Shown one piece after another: positions 34,169 through 45,305 of a stretch of DNA of 64,000 bases. The stretch lies in the NCBI RefSeq assembly GCF_000725485.1, contig NZ_JOAG01000032.1:78895-142894 (forward strand), in the 5' to 3' direction. Source of the DNA: Nonomuraea candida. Lineage in GTDB: Bacteria; Actinomycetota; Actinomycetes; Streptosporangiales; Streptosporangiaceae. Each line of letters begins with the position of its first letter. Within the stretch, counting starts at the first letter, position 1. The notes beneath the pieces were generated by a model. That model was not told the origin of the DNA. It saw only the letters and a program-made list of their open reading frames with translations, and ran no database searches. A program made the translations under genes and the position numbers.

Positions 34169-35374
34169 TGTGCCGGTGCCGCCGGTAACCAAAAAAGCGA
34201 GTCTGGCCGTGACCAGGGCGGTCAGCACGGGGACCGCGGATGGGGTGATGGTGCCTGCCGCGACGAGGTCGGCCAGGGTGAAGGTACGGCGTGGTGGCAG
34301 GCGTAGCGAGACACAGGTGCCGCCTGAGGCGATGGGCGGGAGCACGGCATGGAGGCGGACTCCTCCCGGGAGGCGGGCGTCCACGTACGGGGAGGCGTCG
34401 TCCAGGCGGCGGCCGGCGGCTGTCGCCAGGCGTTGCGCCAGCCTGCGGACCGCTCCGTCGTCGGTGAAGGCGATGGAGGTACGGCGTAGGCCGCTGCCGT
34501 CGTCCACCCATACCTCTCGTGGGCCGTTGACCAGGACGTCTGTGACATCAGGGCGGGCCAGGAGCGGCTCAAGAGGGCCTGCGCCTATCAGGTCGGCGCA
34601 GAGGGCCCGGGCTACGGCGAGGATCTCCGCATCGCCGTACACGGACTTCTCGGCTCTCAGGGCGACTGCCACCTGGGCTGCGGTGGGTTCGGCACCTGTC
34701 CTAGCCAGGCGTACGCGGACGGCTTCCACCAGTTCTGGGGAGACGGCGGTGCTGGTGCCGGTGGTGGTGCTGGTGCTCGTGTCGGTATTGGGAGGGGGCG
34801 AGGGGTGGTGACGGGTTTGGGAGTGCGGCTCCGGGGGCCGATGGTAAGGCTGGCCGGGGTCAAGGTGCGGCTTAGGAGGTCGCTGCTGTGTTTCGTGGGG
34901 GTGGAGACGGGGCTCGACTATGCGAGTGTGCGGTTTCGCTGGTCGGGGGTGTGGTCCTTGGCTCGCGGGATGTGGCTCTTGGAGCTGGTTGCGGGCCTCT
35001 TGTGGGTGGCTGCCTGGCTCATGGTGCTCATGGCGTGACTTGTCGGTCTTGAGCTGAGAGGAAGCACCTGGTGAGGCCTGTGGGTGGAGGGGCCCGGGCT
35101 GTGGATGAAGTGTGAGGGTCTGCGGACGGAGCATGAGGGTCTGCGGATGAAGCATGCGGCGAGGGCCAGGGTCCGGTTCGTTTCCGCTGGGGTGGGGCTC
35201 GTGGACGGCAGGGCGGGGCTCGGGGGTGTGGTGTGGCCTGTGCCGTTGTGGGGGTGTCTGGAGCCTGGGTGGCTGGAGCCCGGGTGTCTGGGGCGCGGGT
35301 GTCTGGCGTGGGGGGAGGAGGGAAGCTTGGGGTTGGGGGCTGGGGTGGGCTTGAGGGTGATTGATGGTGGGCAT
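34166..35374 (-). pseudogene. tadA: tadA 5' half (N-terminal ATPase fragment)
   Basis: Encodes the first half of TadA: VSPELVEAVRVRLARTG, DLIGAGPLEPLLARPDVTDV, LVNGPREVWVDDGSGL, RLPGGVRLHAVLPPIASGG and the Walker A LVTGGTGTGKT, where it meets the element and stops five codons later. Before VSPELV the frame stays open for about 210 codons of Pro/His/Gln repeats that are unlike TadA and probably not all translated, so the true start is uncertain. It lies 4 bp after ssd. Confidence 0.85.
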
Positions 35375-35378
35375 GGGG

Positions 35379-36422
35379 TCACGCTGCTGGTAGGAGGTCT
35401 TGGAGGAGTGTGGTGCACAGGGCGCCGAGTACGGTGCGGGGGCCCAGTCTGGGGAGTTCGCCCCGGTTGAGGGTGGCGGTGAGTCTGGGTTGGTCTGGGA
35501 GGGTGCCGGCTGAGGGGATGCCCAGGGAGCTCATGGCCGTGTCGTCGTCGAGGACTCCCGGGCGGAAGATCGCGCGGACGTCTGCGGTGTGCCGGCGTAC
35601 CTCGGAGAGGACCTGGGCGGCCGACAGGATGCCCCGGACGTCTGCCGTGGCCACCGTCAGGGTGGTCTTCGCCCTGGTGAGGGCTTCTTTTGCGGCCGGG
35701 TCTATGTGTCGGGGGAGGTCCACCACGACGAGGTCGAAGCCGCGCCTTCCCGCTTCGAGGACCGAGCGCATGGCCTGGGCCGGGATCGGGGAGACCTCGC
35801 CTCTGTGGAAGGAGAGGACCGCCAGATCTCCGAACGCGGGCAGGGCCGCCTGAAGCGCGCTGGAGCTGATCCTGCCTTCCCTTGCCACCAGGTCGCCCCA
35901 GCGGGCCCCGGACGCCTCCTCATGGCCCAGGAGCGCGTCTATGCCGCCGCCCAGCGGGTCTGCGTCCACGAGCAGGGTGCGGAGATGGTCGGCTGAGGCT
36001 CGTAGGGCCAGGCAGGCCGCGAGCACGCTCGCGCCGGCGCCTCCTCGGCCGCCAATCACGCAGATCAGGGAGCCTGAGCGCGGGTTGGGCTCCATGGCGT
36101 CGGCGAACAGGTCCACCAGGTGGCGTTCGTCGCTGGGGAGGGTTATGACGGCTTGAGCCCCTACTGCCACGCATTTTCGCCACGTGTCCGGGTCGTCGGG
36201 GTCTCGGGTCACGAGGAGGACCTGGTCTCGGGCGGGGGGCGAGGTCGCCGCCACCGCCTCTGCTTGATCTGCGCCTATGGCTATGAGAGGGGCAAGGTTC
36301 CAGGAGGGGCGGGCGTGGGCGGGGGTGTGGGCCACGTCGAGCTGGGCGCCGGCTGCGGCTGCTGTGCGGACCAGGTCGTCGAGTAGGGCGTGGTCTTCGG
36401 TGATGACCAGAGGACGGTGCAT
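35379..36422 (-). CDS. ssd: Septum-site-determining-like/TadZ-CpaE ATPase (Ssd)
   Basis: A 347-residue MinD/CpaE-type P-loop protein. A receiver-like N-terminus (LVITEDHALLDDLVRTAAAA) is followed by a deviant Walker A ICVIGGRGGAGASVLAACLA, the switch region LLVDADPLGGGIDALL and FDLVVVDLPRHIDPAAKEAL. It matches Rv3660c (Ssd) in order and position at the head of the Tad locus; such proteins place or energise the Tad machine. The ATG at 36422 begins the domain; the frame is open 65 codons upstream but Pro-rich. Confidence 0.85.
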   Translation of the reverse strand: MHRPLVITEDHALLDDLVRTAAAAGAQLDVAHTPAHARPSWNLAPLIAIGADQAEAVAATSPPARDQVLLVTRDPDDPDTWRKCVAVGAQAVITLPSDERHLVDLFADAMEPNPRSGSLICVIGGRGGAGASVLAACLALRASADHLRTLLVDADPLGGGIDALLGHEEASGARWGDLVAREGRISSSALQAALPAFGDLAVLSFHRGEVSPIPAQAMRSVLEAGRRGFDLVVVDLPRHIDPAAKEALTRAKTTLTVATADVRGILSAAQVLSEVRRHTADVRAIFRPGVLDDDTAMSSLGIPSAGTLPDQPRLTATLNRGELPRLGPRTVLGALCTTLLQDLLPAA

Positions 36423-36701
36423 GTCGGCCTCCCAGGGCTGTGATGCTGCCTGCGCTGACGCCTTGATGGCGCGTGGGTGTGTGCAGCGGGGGTGGGAGGA
36501 CGAGCTTGGTGGATGGGGTTGGGGTGGAGCGGGGCCGAACGGGGTTCTGTGGATGGCGACTGCGGTGGGATCGGGGGTTGTGGATGAGGGGCGGGGCTGG
36601 GGTCCCTGTTGTGGCATGCGTGCTTCGGCAAGGCACGGGGCGACCGGCGAGCGGGACGGTCCCGAGCCAGGTAGTCCAGGCAGTCCAAGCAGTCCAGGCC
36701 C

Positions 36702-36777
36702 GGCCAGGCGAGCCAGGGCAGGCCAGGCGAGCCAGGGCAGGCCAGGCGAGCCAGGGCAGGTCAGGTGAACCAGGGCA
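36702..36777. repeat. 19-bp tandem repeat, four copies
   Basis: Three identical copies of GGCCAGGCGAGCCAGGGCA (36702, 36721, 36740) and one diverged copy (36759), with further decayed copies on both sides. Confidence 0.9.
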
Positions 36778-37335
36778 GGTCAGAGCAGGGTCAGGACAGG
36801 TCAAGGCGGCGTCGGGACCGGGGCGAAGGTGGAGCCGGGGCGAACGGCCGTGCCGGGGCGGCCGAGCGGAGATGGCGCCGGCCAGCCGAGGGGAGGTGGC
36901 ACCGAGTCGGCCGAGCGGAGGCAGTGCCGAGGGCCGCGGGCCGAGGGGAGGCGGCGCAGGGGACGGCCGAGCGGGGACAGTGCCGGACGGCCGAGCGGAG
37001 GCAGTGCCGGGCGGCCGGGCGGAGGCGGCGCTGGGGAGGGGGCGGGCACCCGGGGAAGGTGGGGTGGGTGGGGAAAAGGGGCGACCCCCGCCGGGGGGGA
37101 GAGCGGGGGTCGCCTGACCGGTCCGGCTCCGGGGGGGTAGAGCCGGTCCCGTTTCAGAAGAAAGCTTTCATCACTGAACCGGAGCCTGGCAAGGGACTTG
37201 CAAAGCTATCCCGTGCAAGGGCGCTCCAGTTTCGGGCGATACCACCGTATGCTGCCCGATCGACTCGAGTTTCGTCGAGGAGCAATCTCGTATTTTCGCC
37301 AAGTTTTTTTCGTGACCTGATAACGATCACATAAA

Positions 37336-37358
37336 GACGATCACCGAGAGTGATCGTC
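37336..37358. terminator. Hairpin
   Basis: A perfect 9-bp stem GACGATCAC / GTGATCGTC with a 5-base loop CGAGA, in an A+T-richer context. It could be a terminator or an operator. Confidence 0.45.
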
Positions 37359-37404
37359 ACGGATCGGTAACCGGACTGGTCGCGGTGCTCGGCCGCGTAC
37401 GGGC

Positions 37405-37641
37405 GGAGCGTCAGGCCATGCGTGGGTAAAGGTCTTGGTCCGAGGGGTTCCCATCAGGGCGGATCCGTCGTAGAAAGGTGTCACGGACCACTTGTCCGGG
37501 TGCATCAGCCGGGCACCCACGCGCGACCAGCCGCGGGAGGCGCGTCGTGACGGGCTTGACCCGCTCCGACGGATTGAGGTGCACGCTTGGTAACCCGGTG
37601 TGATGCACCGGCAGACGGCGTCTCATGACTGAGACGCCGTC
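37405..37641 (+). ncRNA. Candidate structured non-coding RNA with terminator
   Basis: No convincing gene lies here, yet several complementary segments nest: GCGTGGGT near 37419 with ACCCACGC near 37511, GGTCCG with CGGATCC, GGAC with GTCC, and GGTGCAC with a distal GTGATGCACC arm. It ends in a 12-bp stem GACGGCGTCTCA / TGAGACGCCGTC with a 4-base loop (37614-37641). A structured RNA on the plus strand is an inference; a 71-residue minus-strand ORF (37411-37626) is the alternative. Confidence 0.35.
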
Positions 37642-37896
37642 AGCTATGTCGACTTCCCCCGTCGACGCGTTCCGCCCTGCGGGCGTCTCTTCTCAGCGGG
37701 TACGCCTGCCCCGGGGCGCCGTCTCACCTGCCCGGCCCATCCACCGCAGGACACCACCCCACCTGCGAGTACGTCCGCCACTGCGGGCGTCTCCTCATCT
37801 GTGGGCACGTCCGCTCCTGCCGGCGCCTCCGCCCCGCGAATAGCCACGAACAGCCACGAACAGCCACAGACGGCCATAGACGGCCACGAGCAGGTG

Positions 37897-38682
37897 TCAG
37901 CCTCGCTGCATGGCCTCGCAGATGGCGGTGGTCTCGCGTACGCCGAGGGTTACCGCGGAGGCACAGTGTTGTACCCAGGTGGCGACGCCCTCCGGAGTGC
38001 CGCCGAGGTACGCGCGCAAAGCCTCCCCGTACGGCAGCTCCAGGTGACCCACCTCCACCGCCACCAGCGACTTCGGGTCCAGGCCGTACTCCACCAGCGT
38101 CAGCCGCTCCGCCGAGCGCGCCACGACCCCGTCGGCCGCGCCGAAGGGGCGCAGGACCGCCAGCTCCGCGTGCACCACGGCGGCCAGGACGATCGCGGGC
38201 GCCTTCGTGGGGCGCTCCAGCAGGTCGAACAGGCCGTCCATGCGGGTCGCGGTGTCGGCGGCGCTCGGGGCCGGGCCCAGGGACAGCGGGTCGGGGACGT
38301 CGTCCACGTCTCCGGAGCGGGGGCGGCCCAGCTCCTCCTGGGGCGTGAGGCCGGCCGCCGCCACGACGTGCAGGCGCGCGAGCACCTGCCGGGGGGCCTT
38401 TCGCCAGGTCGCGCCCAGACGGCCCATCTCCGCCGACGCGCGCAGCGCCCCCTGGACGAGCGGGTCGTGGGCCTCGTCCCGGCGCAGGACGTCCAGGGGC
38501 ACGTCGACGCCCTCGATGGCGGCCGACGCCCTGGCTCCGCGCAGGGACGACTCCGTGGACACGGCGGGGCTGGCCCTGCGCAGGACGCGGTGCCGGTAGA
38601 GCCTGTCCACGGCCTGCCGGGCCTCGTCCACCGCCTCCGGGACGCCGGGAAGCTGGGCGATGACGGCCAAGGGGTCACTCAC
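37897..38682 (-). CDS. Fic-like protein with degenerate catalytic motif
   Basis: A 261-residue protein of the actinobacterial family often annotated as oxidoreductase, found between ssd and acs in relatives. The region ASAAIEGVDVPLDVL resembles the Fic inhibitory-helix motif, and AVLRPFGAADGVVARSAERL aligns with the Fic catalytic loop HPFxxGNGRxxR, but the catalytic His is Leu and the Asn/Gly core is changed. It is therefore unlikely to AMPylate by the usual mechanism. The GTG at 38682 is chosen; further upstream the frame runs into the 14-bp repeats. Confidence 0.7.
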   Translation of the reverse strand: MSDPLAVIAQLPGVPEAVDEARQAVDRLYRHRVLRRASPAVSTESSLRGARASAAIEGVDVPLDVLRRDEAHDPLVQGALRASAEMGRLGATWRKAPRQVLARLHVVAAAGLTPQEELGRPRSGDVDDVPDPLSLGPAPSAADTATRMDGLFDLLERPTKAPAIVLAAVVHAELAVLRPFGAADGVVARSAERLTLVEYGLDPKSLVAVEVGHLELPYGEALRAYLGGTPEGVATWVQHCASAVTLGVRETTAICEAMQRG

Positions 38683-38788
38683 GGAAACTGACCTTACCTG
38701 CGGGTAGGTGGCGTCTGAGCAGCCGGGCGCACGGTCGTGCCCGGCCGCCCGGAGTTGTCCTGGCCCGCCGCGCGGATGGACGGGCCGG

Positions 38789-38858
38789 GTGCGGCAGGAC
38801 CGGTGCGGCAGGACCGGTGCGGCAGGACCGGTGCGGCAGGACCGGTGCGGCGGGGCCG
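38789..38858. repeat. 14-bp tandem repeat, five copies
   Basis: GTGCGGCAGGACCG at 38789, 38803, 38817 and 38831, then GTGCGGCGGGGCCG at 38845, between the fic-like gene and acs. Because 14 is not a multiple of three the array shifts frame in every unit, so it is not coding. Confidence 0.9.
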
Positions 38859-39238
38859 GTTCCATTGCGTGTGCGGCCGGCGGGTGTCACGCGACTGCCG
38901 TAGCTCTCCGTGGCCGGCGTATGGGCGAGTGGTGACCGGGCGGACGGCGTGGCGATTGTGCGGGTTTATCGGTACGCACCCCGCTCCCGTTCGAGGGCGT
39001 ACACGTTCGGGCGCGCACCCCGTACGGGGGGCCCATAAACCTCAGCCCCTTCCCTCCCCGCATATTTTCCGGATTTCAAGATGACAACATTTCAATTGCA
39101 TTTGTCAGGCACTTTGATAAGAGGCTCCTCCCCGGCCCCCGCTCGGTACGGACCTGTCTAGACCTCTTGTGTACCGCTGCCATGAGCTGGTGAAGTGGGA
39201 CACGAACCTATCCATTCTGGCCATAGAAGGAGCACGAG

Positions 39239-41212
<1,974 letters not shown>

Positions 41213-41230
41213 CAGCACGAGACTCACCAC

Positions 41231-41269
41231 AAGGCCGCATGTCCCCGCCGATCGGGGGCATGCGGCCTT
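41231..41269 (+). terminator. Terminator after acs
   Basis: AAGGCCGCATGTCCCCG pairs with CGGGGGCATGCGGCCTT around a 5-base loop, with a single G-T type mismatch. It starts 19 bp after the acs stop. Confidence 0.85.
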
Positions 41270-41874
41270 GTGCCGACAGGGGGTGTCCCTGCCGAACCGG
41301 GGCCCGGCTCGGCCCACGGCTCAGGTCGCGGCGCGGGTCCGGTCCGGGACCCGGGTCGGGAGGTGGTCCGGGCCCGGACTCGGGTCGCGACGCGGCTCTG
41401 TCCAGGACTCGGGTCGGGACGTGGTCCGGTCCAGGGCTCGGGTCGCGGCGCGGGGGGTGAAAGCAGGCGGGGTGAAAGCAGGCGGGGTGAAGCTCGGCGC
41501 TATCTTGTCCGATCGGGTAGATCTGGGAGTGACGGCGGAACTCGTGCCCGGTAAGTTCCTCGGCGTGTTCGGCGCCGCCTGGCTGTCAGCACCGCCCGGC
41601 CTGGCGAGACTGTCGGAGGGGCGCCACCGGCGGGAGATGGCGGCGGCCGCTTCCGGCCGGAGTCGGGTCCCGAGGCCGATCCCGGCGGCGGTGCTGATCG
41701 ACCGGCGCCGCTCGACAGGCCCTGCTCGACAGAGCGCTGCCCGGCGGGTGCCGCCCGACAGGCGTCGCTCGACGGGTGCCGCTCGACTGGTGCTGCTCGA
41801 CGCACGGGTACGCAACCGCCGCATTGCGCTGGATGATGTTTGACACGGCCACCAGGCCTCGATAGGAGACGTTC
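41270..41874. other. Gene-free, repeat-rich spacer
   Basis: Imperfect repeats of a GACTCGGGTCG(C/G)GACG-type unit (41330-41455), a doubled GTGAAAGCAGGCGGG (41457-41490) and later repeated CTCGAC segments (41695-41810). No supported gene, though several frames are open by composition. Confidence 0.5.
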
Positions 41875-42315
41875 ATGCCGCAGACTCCCGAGGAAGAATC
41901 CCTGGGCTCGCTGGTCGCCCAGGCGAGCAGTCACATCTCGTCCCTGATCCGCTCGGAGATCGAGCTGGCCAAGGCCGAGTTCAGGTTCGACGCCAAGCGG
42001 GTCGGGATGGCGGCCGGACTGTTCGCCGCCGCCGCCTTCATGGCGCACCTGTGCCTGATCCTCGCCTCGTTCGCGATCGCGTACGCGCTGGCCCAGGTGA
42101 TGCCCAACTGGCTGGCCTTCCTCATCGTGACCGTGGTCTACCTGCTGGCCGCGGGTCTGCTGGTGTTCATCGGGGTCCGCCGGCTCAAGGGCCTGGCGGG
42201 GATGAAGCGCACCGCCCGGTCGATCAAGGGGCTCAAGGAGATCGCCACGCCTGACGAGCAGGCACTGCCCGCGCTCCACCCGGACCGCGAGCCGGTGACG
42301 CGTGATGGCGCCTGA
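41875..42315 (+). CDS. Phage-holin-X-like membrane protein (DUF1469 family)
   Basis: A 146-residue protein: amphipathic N-terminus (SLGSLVAQASSHISSLIRSE), two membrane helices (MAAGLFAAAAFMAHLCLILA and AFLIVTVVYLLAAGLLVFIG) and a basic C-terminal tail. This is the Rv3669-type holin-X/DUF1469 pattern. Despite the name, a lysis role in the host is not established. Good ribosome site GATAGGAGACG. It overlaps the start of the hydrolase gene. Confidence 0.8.
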   Translation: MPQTPEEESLGSLVAQASSHISSLIRSEIELAKAEFRFDAKRVGMAAGLFAAAAFMAHLCLILASFAIAYALAQVMPNWLAFLIVTVVYLLAAGLLVFIGVRRLKGLAGMKRTARSIKGLKEIATPDEQALPALHPDREPVTRDGA

Positions 42316-43225
42316 CGAGTCGTTCGTACAGATCCAGGGGCCCTGGACACACCGCGCGGTGCACGCGGGCGGCACCCGCTTCCACGTCGTCGAGGCCGGG
42401 GACGGCCCGCTGGTCCTGCTGCTGCACGGGTTCCCGCAGTTCTGGTGGACCTGGCGGCACCAGCTCGTCTCGCTGGCGGAGGCCGGCTACCGGGCGGTGG
42501 CGGCCGACCTGCGCGGCTACGGCGGCAGTGACAAGCCGCCGCGCGGCTACGACCTGCCCACGCTGGCGGGGGACGCGACGGGGCTGATCAGGGCGCTGGG
42601 CGAGACCGGCGCGATCGTGGTGGGGCACGACTGGGGCGGGCTGCTGGCCTGGACCATGGCCGTGCTCGACCCCAAGTGCGTGCGCCGGCTGGTCGCCGTG
42701 TCCGCCCCCCACCCGCTGCGGCTGCGCGGCGCGCTGTGGACCGAGCCGTTCGGGCAGCTCAGGGCGGGCCGCCGGGCGATCGGGTTCCAGCTTCCGCTGC
42801 TGCCCGAGCGCCGGCTCACCCGCCACGACGCGGCGCTGGTGGGCAGGCTGCTGGAGGAGTGGTCGCGGCCGGGCTGGCCGGAGCCCGCCGAGTCGCGCAC
42901 GTACCGTGAGGCGTTCAGGATCCCGGCCGTGGCACACTCGGCGCTGGAGTACTACCGCTGGTTCGGCCGCTCCCAGCTGCGCCCCGACGGCCGCCGGTAC
43001 GCCCGGGCCATGCGCACCGAGGTCGAGGCACCCACCCTGCACCTGCACGGGGCGCTCGACCCGGTCGTCCTGCCGCGTACGGCCCAGGGTTCGAGCCGCC
43101 ACGTGGCGGCGCCTTACAGGTGGCGGCTGCTCGAAGGGGCCGGCCACTTCCCCCATGAGGAGATTCCCGACGTGTTCGACACCGAGCTGATCGGCTGGCT
43201 GACCGATCCGGAGCCCGACCGATGA
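42305..43225 (+). CDS. Alpha/beta hydrolase, epoxide-hydrolase-like
   Basis: A 306-residue alpha/beta hydrolase with the oxyanion motif LLHGFPQFWWTW, the nucleophile elbow VGHDWGGLL (Asp nucleophile, typical for epoxide hydrolases and dehalogenases), an acid in HLHGALDPV and the general-base His in GAGHFPHEE. The position equals ephE (Rv3670) in M. tuberculosis. Two cap-domain Tyr residues expected in epoxide hydrolases are plausible but not proven here. It overlaps the next gene (ATGA). Confidence 0.85.
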   Translation: MAPDESFVQIQGPWTHRAVHAGGTRFHVVEAGDGPLVLLLHGFPQFWWTWRHQLVSLAEAGYRAVAADLRGYGGSDKPPRGYDLPTLAGDATGLIRALGETGAIVVGHDWGGLLAWTMAVLDPKCVRRLVAVSAPHPLRLRGALWTEPFGQLRAGRRAIGFQLPLLPERRLTRHDAALVGRLLEEWSRPGWPEPAESRTYREAFRIPAVAHSALEYYRWFGRSQLRPDGRRYARAMRTEVEAPTLHLHGALDPVVLPRTAQGSSRHVAAPYRWRLLEGAGHFPHEEIPDVFDTELIGWLTDPEPDR

Positions 43226-43665
43226 GAGACCGCGATCCCGAGGGCAGGCCGCGCAACGCCCGGCCGCGTGACGCGTACGGCAGGCCGCTCCCCTACGGCT
43301 CCCCCGGCATGCCGAGGGTGCCCGACGACTACGCCCCCACCACCGAGCAGGCGCTGGCCGATGGCCGCCGCTTCCTCGACGAGGGCCTGCCGTTCAACGC
43401 GCACGAGGTGTTCGAGGGGCGCTGGAAGTGCGCCCCTGAGGACGAGCGGGAGTTGTGGCAGGGCCTGGCGCAGATCTGCGTCGGGCTGACGCATCTGCAG
43501 CGCGGCAACGGGCGCGGCGCGGTGACGCTGTTCAGCCGGGGGGCGGCCAAGGCGCAGTCGTACGGCGGCGCGTACGACGCGGTCGGCAAGGCCGCCTCGG
43601 CCCTGACCCAGCACAGCGACCCCGGCGAGGCCATCGCCCTGATCCTCGACAAGCTCCCGCACTAG
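43222..43665 (+). CDS. DUF309 domain protein
   Basis: A 147-residue protein whose core is ADGRRFLDEGLPFNAHEVFEG and WQGLAQICVGLTHLQRGN, the signature of the helical DUF309 family. Function unknown in the family. The N-terminal 35 residues are Arg/Pro-rich. It is coupled to the hydrolase by an overlapping start. Confidence 0.85.
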   Translation: MRDRDPEGRPRNARPRDAYGRPLPYGSPGMPRVPDDYAPTTEQALADGRRFLDEGLPFNAHEVFEGRWKCAPEDERELWQGLAQICVGLTHLQRGNGRGAVTLFSRGAAKAQSYGGAYDAVGKAASALTQHSDPGEAIALILDKLPH

Positions 43666-43678
43666 CCCCCGGTGACGC

Positions 43679-44293
43679 TCAGGAGGTGAGGGCCGTGCGG
43701 CCGGCGATCAGCGCGAGCGTGGCCGCCTCGGCCCGCTTGACCGCCGTCTCCACCGCCTCCTCGCCCGTGCCGAACGTGCCCAGGTGCAGCAGCCCCGCAT
43801 ACCCGTGCGCGGCGGCCACCACGGCCAGCCCGAGCGCCTCGGCCGCCGCCTGATCGCCGTCCGCGAGGGCCGTCGCGGCACCCTGGAAAGCCTCCTTCAC
43901 GGGCCGCATGGCCCGGTCGAGCTCCGGCTCTCCGACCGGCGTGAGCGTGCCGAACATCGCCTCGAACAGGGCGCGGTGGCCGGCCGCGAAGCGGACGTAA
44001 CCCCTGGCCACCGCCGCCAGCCGCGCCTGCGGCGCGTCGCCGCCGCGCTCGGCCGTCACGGCGGCGACGAGCAGCTCGCCCGCGCGCGCGGCCACGGCCA
44101 GCAGCAGCTCGTCGCGGTCGGCGAAGTGCCGGTAGGGGGCGCTGACCGCGACGCCGAGCCGCCTGCTCGCCTCCGCCAGCGAGAACCCCTGGACGCCCTG
44201 CTCGGCGATCAGCTCCATCGCGGTGTCGATGAGCGCCGCGCGCAGGTCGCCGTGGTGGTAACGGTCTCGCTTGGTCGTCCTTGGCACCGCCAC
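43679..44293 (-). CDS. TetR-family regulator
   Basis: A 204-residue TetR/AcrR-type repressor: YHHGDLRAALIDTAMELI, then the DNA-binding helix-turn-helix FSLAEASRRLGVAVSAPYRHF and a C-terminal WHG-like ligand domain (YVRFAAGHRALFEAMFG). It is 26 bp downstream of the aldo-keto reductase on the same strand, and its likely target is that gene's promoter. GTG start at 44293 (an alternative GTG is two codons in). Confidence 0.85.
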   Translation of the reverse strand: MAVPRTTKRDRYHHGDLRAALIDTAMELIAEQGVQGFSLAEASRRLGVAVSAPYRHFADRDELLLAVAARAGELLVAAVTAERGGDAPQARLAAVARGYVRFAAGHRALFEAMFGTLTPVGEPELDRAMRPVKEAFQGAATALADGDQAAAEALGLAVVAAAHGYAGLLHLGTFGTGEEAVETAVKRAEAATLALIAGRTALTS

Positions 44294-44319
44294 AGACTAG
44301 CGTGGCGCCAGGTGACGGC

Positions 44320-45288
44320 TCAGGCCGCCGACAGCGCGTCGAGCCGGTCCAGCTCGGCCTCGGTGAGCCGGAACTCCATGGTCGCCGCGGCCTCGGCCGC
44401 CTGCCGGGGCTTGGACGCGCCGGGGATGGCCACCACCGTGTCGCCGTACCGGTTGATGACCCAGTTGACGGCCACCTGCGGGATCGACACGCCGTACGCG
44501 CCGCCGATCCGCCGCATCTCCTCGATCAACGGCCGGGTCCGCGCCAGCCCTCGCGCGCTCAGCTCCCGCCGCCCGAAGAACCTGCGCATCACCGGCGCCG
44601 ACCGCACCAGCGCGGGATCGTCGTGGAAGCGCCCGGTGAGCAGCCCGCCCTCCAGCGGCGAGTACGCGATCAGCGTCACGCCCAGCCGGCGCGCGGTGTC
44701 GAGGACGCCGTCGCGCTCGACGTTCCGGTGCAACAGGCTGATGCGCACCTGGTTGGAGGCCAGCGTGACGCCCTCGGCCGCGAGCACCCGGTGGGCGAGC
44801 GCGAGCTGCCGGGCGGAGAAGTTGCTCACCCCGACCGAGCGGATCCGGCCGGCCCTGAACAGCGCCGCCATGGCCCGGAGCTGGGCCGTGAGGCTCGACA
44901 GGGAGCCGGTGGGCATGTGGATCTGGTGCAGGTCCACGGGGAACCCGCCGAGGTGGCGCAGGCGGTCGCCGATGGTGCGGGTGATGCTGGCGGCGGTGCG
45001 GCCCAGCGGCGCCCACTTGGTGGCCACCACGACCTCGCCGGGCCGCACCCCGGCCGCCTTCAGCGCCTCGGCCAGCGTCTCCTCCGAGTCGCCCGCGCCG
45101 TACATCTCGGCGGTGTCGAACCAGTTGACCCCGCCGTCGAGCGCGGCCCGCACCACCGGGGCGGCGGCCCGGCGGTCGATGGGGCGGATGATCCAGCGGG
45201 TGACGTTCGCGGTGCCGGCGAACTGCATGCAGCCCAGGCCGATGGGGGTGAGCTCGATGTCGGTTCTGCCGAGTCTGCGGGTCTTCAT
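44320..45288 (-). CDS. Aldo/keto reductase
   Basis: A 322-residue AKR with the TIM-barrel start RRLGRTDIELTPIGLGC and the catalytic tetrad Asp (NWFDTAEMYG), Tyr in AEMYG, Lys in VVVATKWAP and His in DLHQIHMP. The C-terminal NADPH-site segment is VAIPGASKPRQAAE. The substrate is unknown. It forms an operon with the downstream TetR gene and is probably repressed from the dyad at 45306-45340. Confidence 0.9.
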   Translation of the reverse strand: MKTRRLGRTDIELTPIGLGCMQFAGTANVTRWIIRPIDRRAAAPVVRAALDGGVNWFDTAEMYGAGDSEETLAEALKAAGVRPGEVVVATKWAPLGRTAASITRTIGDRLRHLGGFPVDLHQIHMPTGSLSSLTAQLRAMAALFRAGRIRSVGVSNFSARQLALAHRVLAAEGVTLASNQVRISLLHRNVERDGVLDTARRLGVTLIAYSPLEGGLLTGRFHDDPALVRSAPVMRRFFGRRELSARGLARTRPLIEEMRRIGGAYGVSIPQVAVNWVINRYGDTVVAIPGASKPRQAAEAAATMEFRLTEAELDRLDALSAA

Positions 45289-45305
45289 GGCGGGTCACCT
45301 CTCCA

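Larger units (their letters stand above)
36423..37380. other. 0.95-kb gene-free, repeat-rich spacer upstream of ssd
   Basis: Contains the 19-bp array at 36702-36777 and, at about 36840-37050, a set of imperfect copies of CGGCCGAGCGGAGGCAGTGCC. The stretch 37150-37335 is A+T-richer and may hold the promoter. No supported gene. Confidence 0.5.

Noticed and set aside
37405..37641. Known riboswitch (for example c-di-AMP) or RNase P/tmRNA
   Set aside because: I could not find the conserved core segments of these RNAs, and no typical regulated gene follows.
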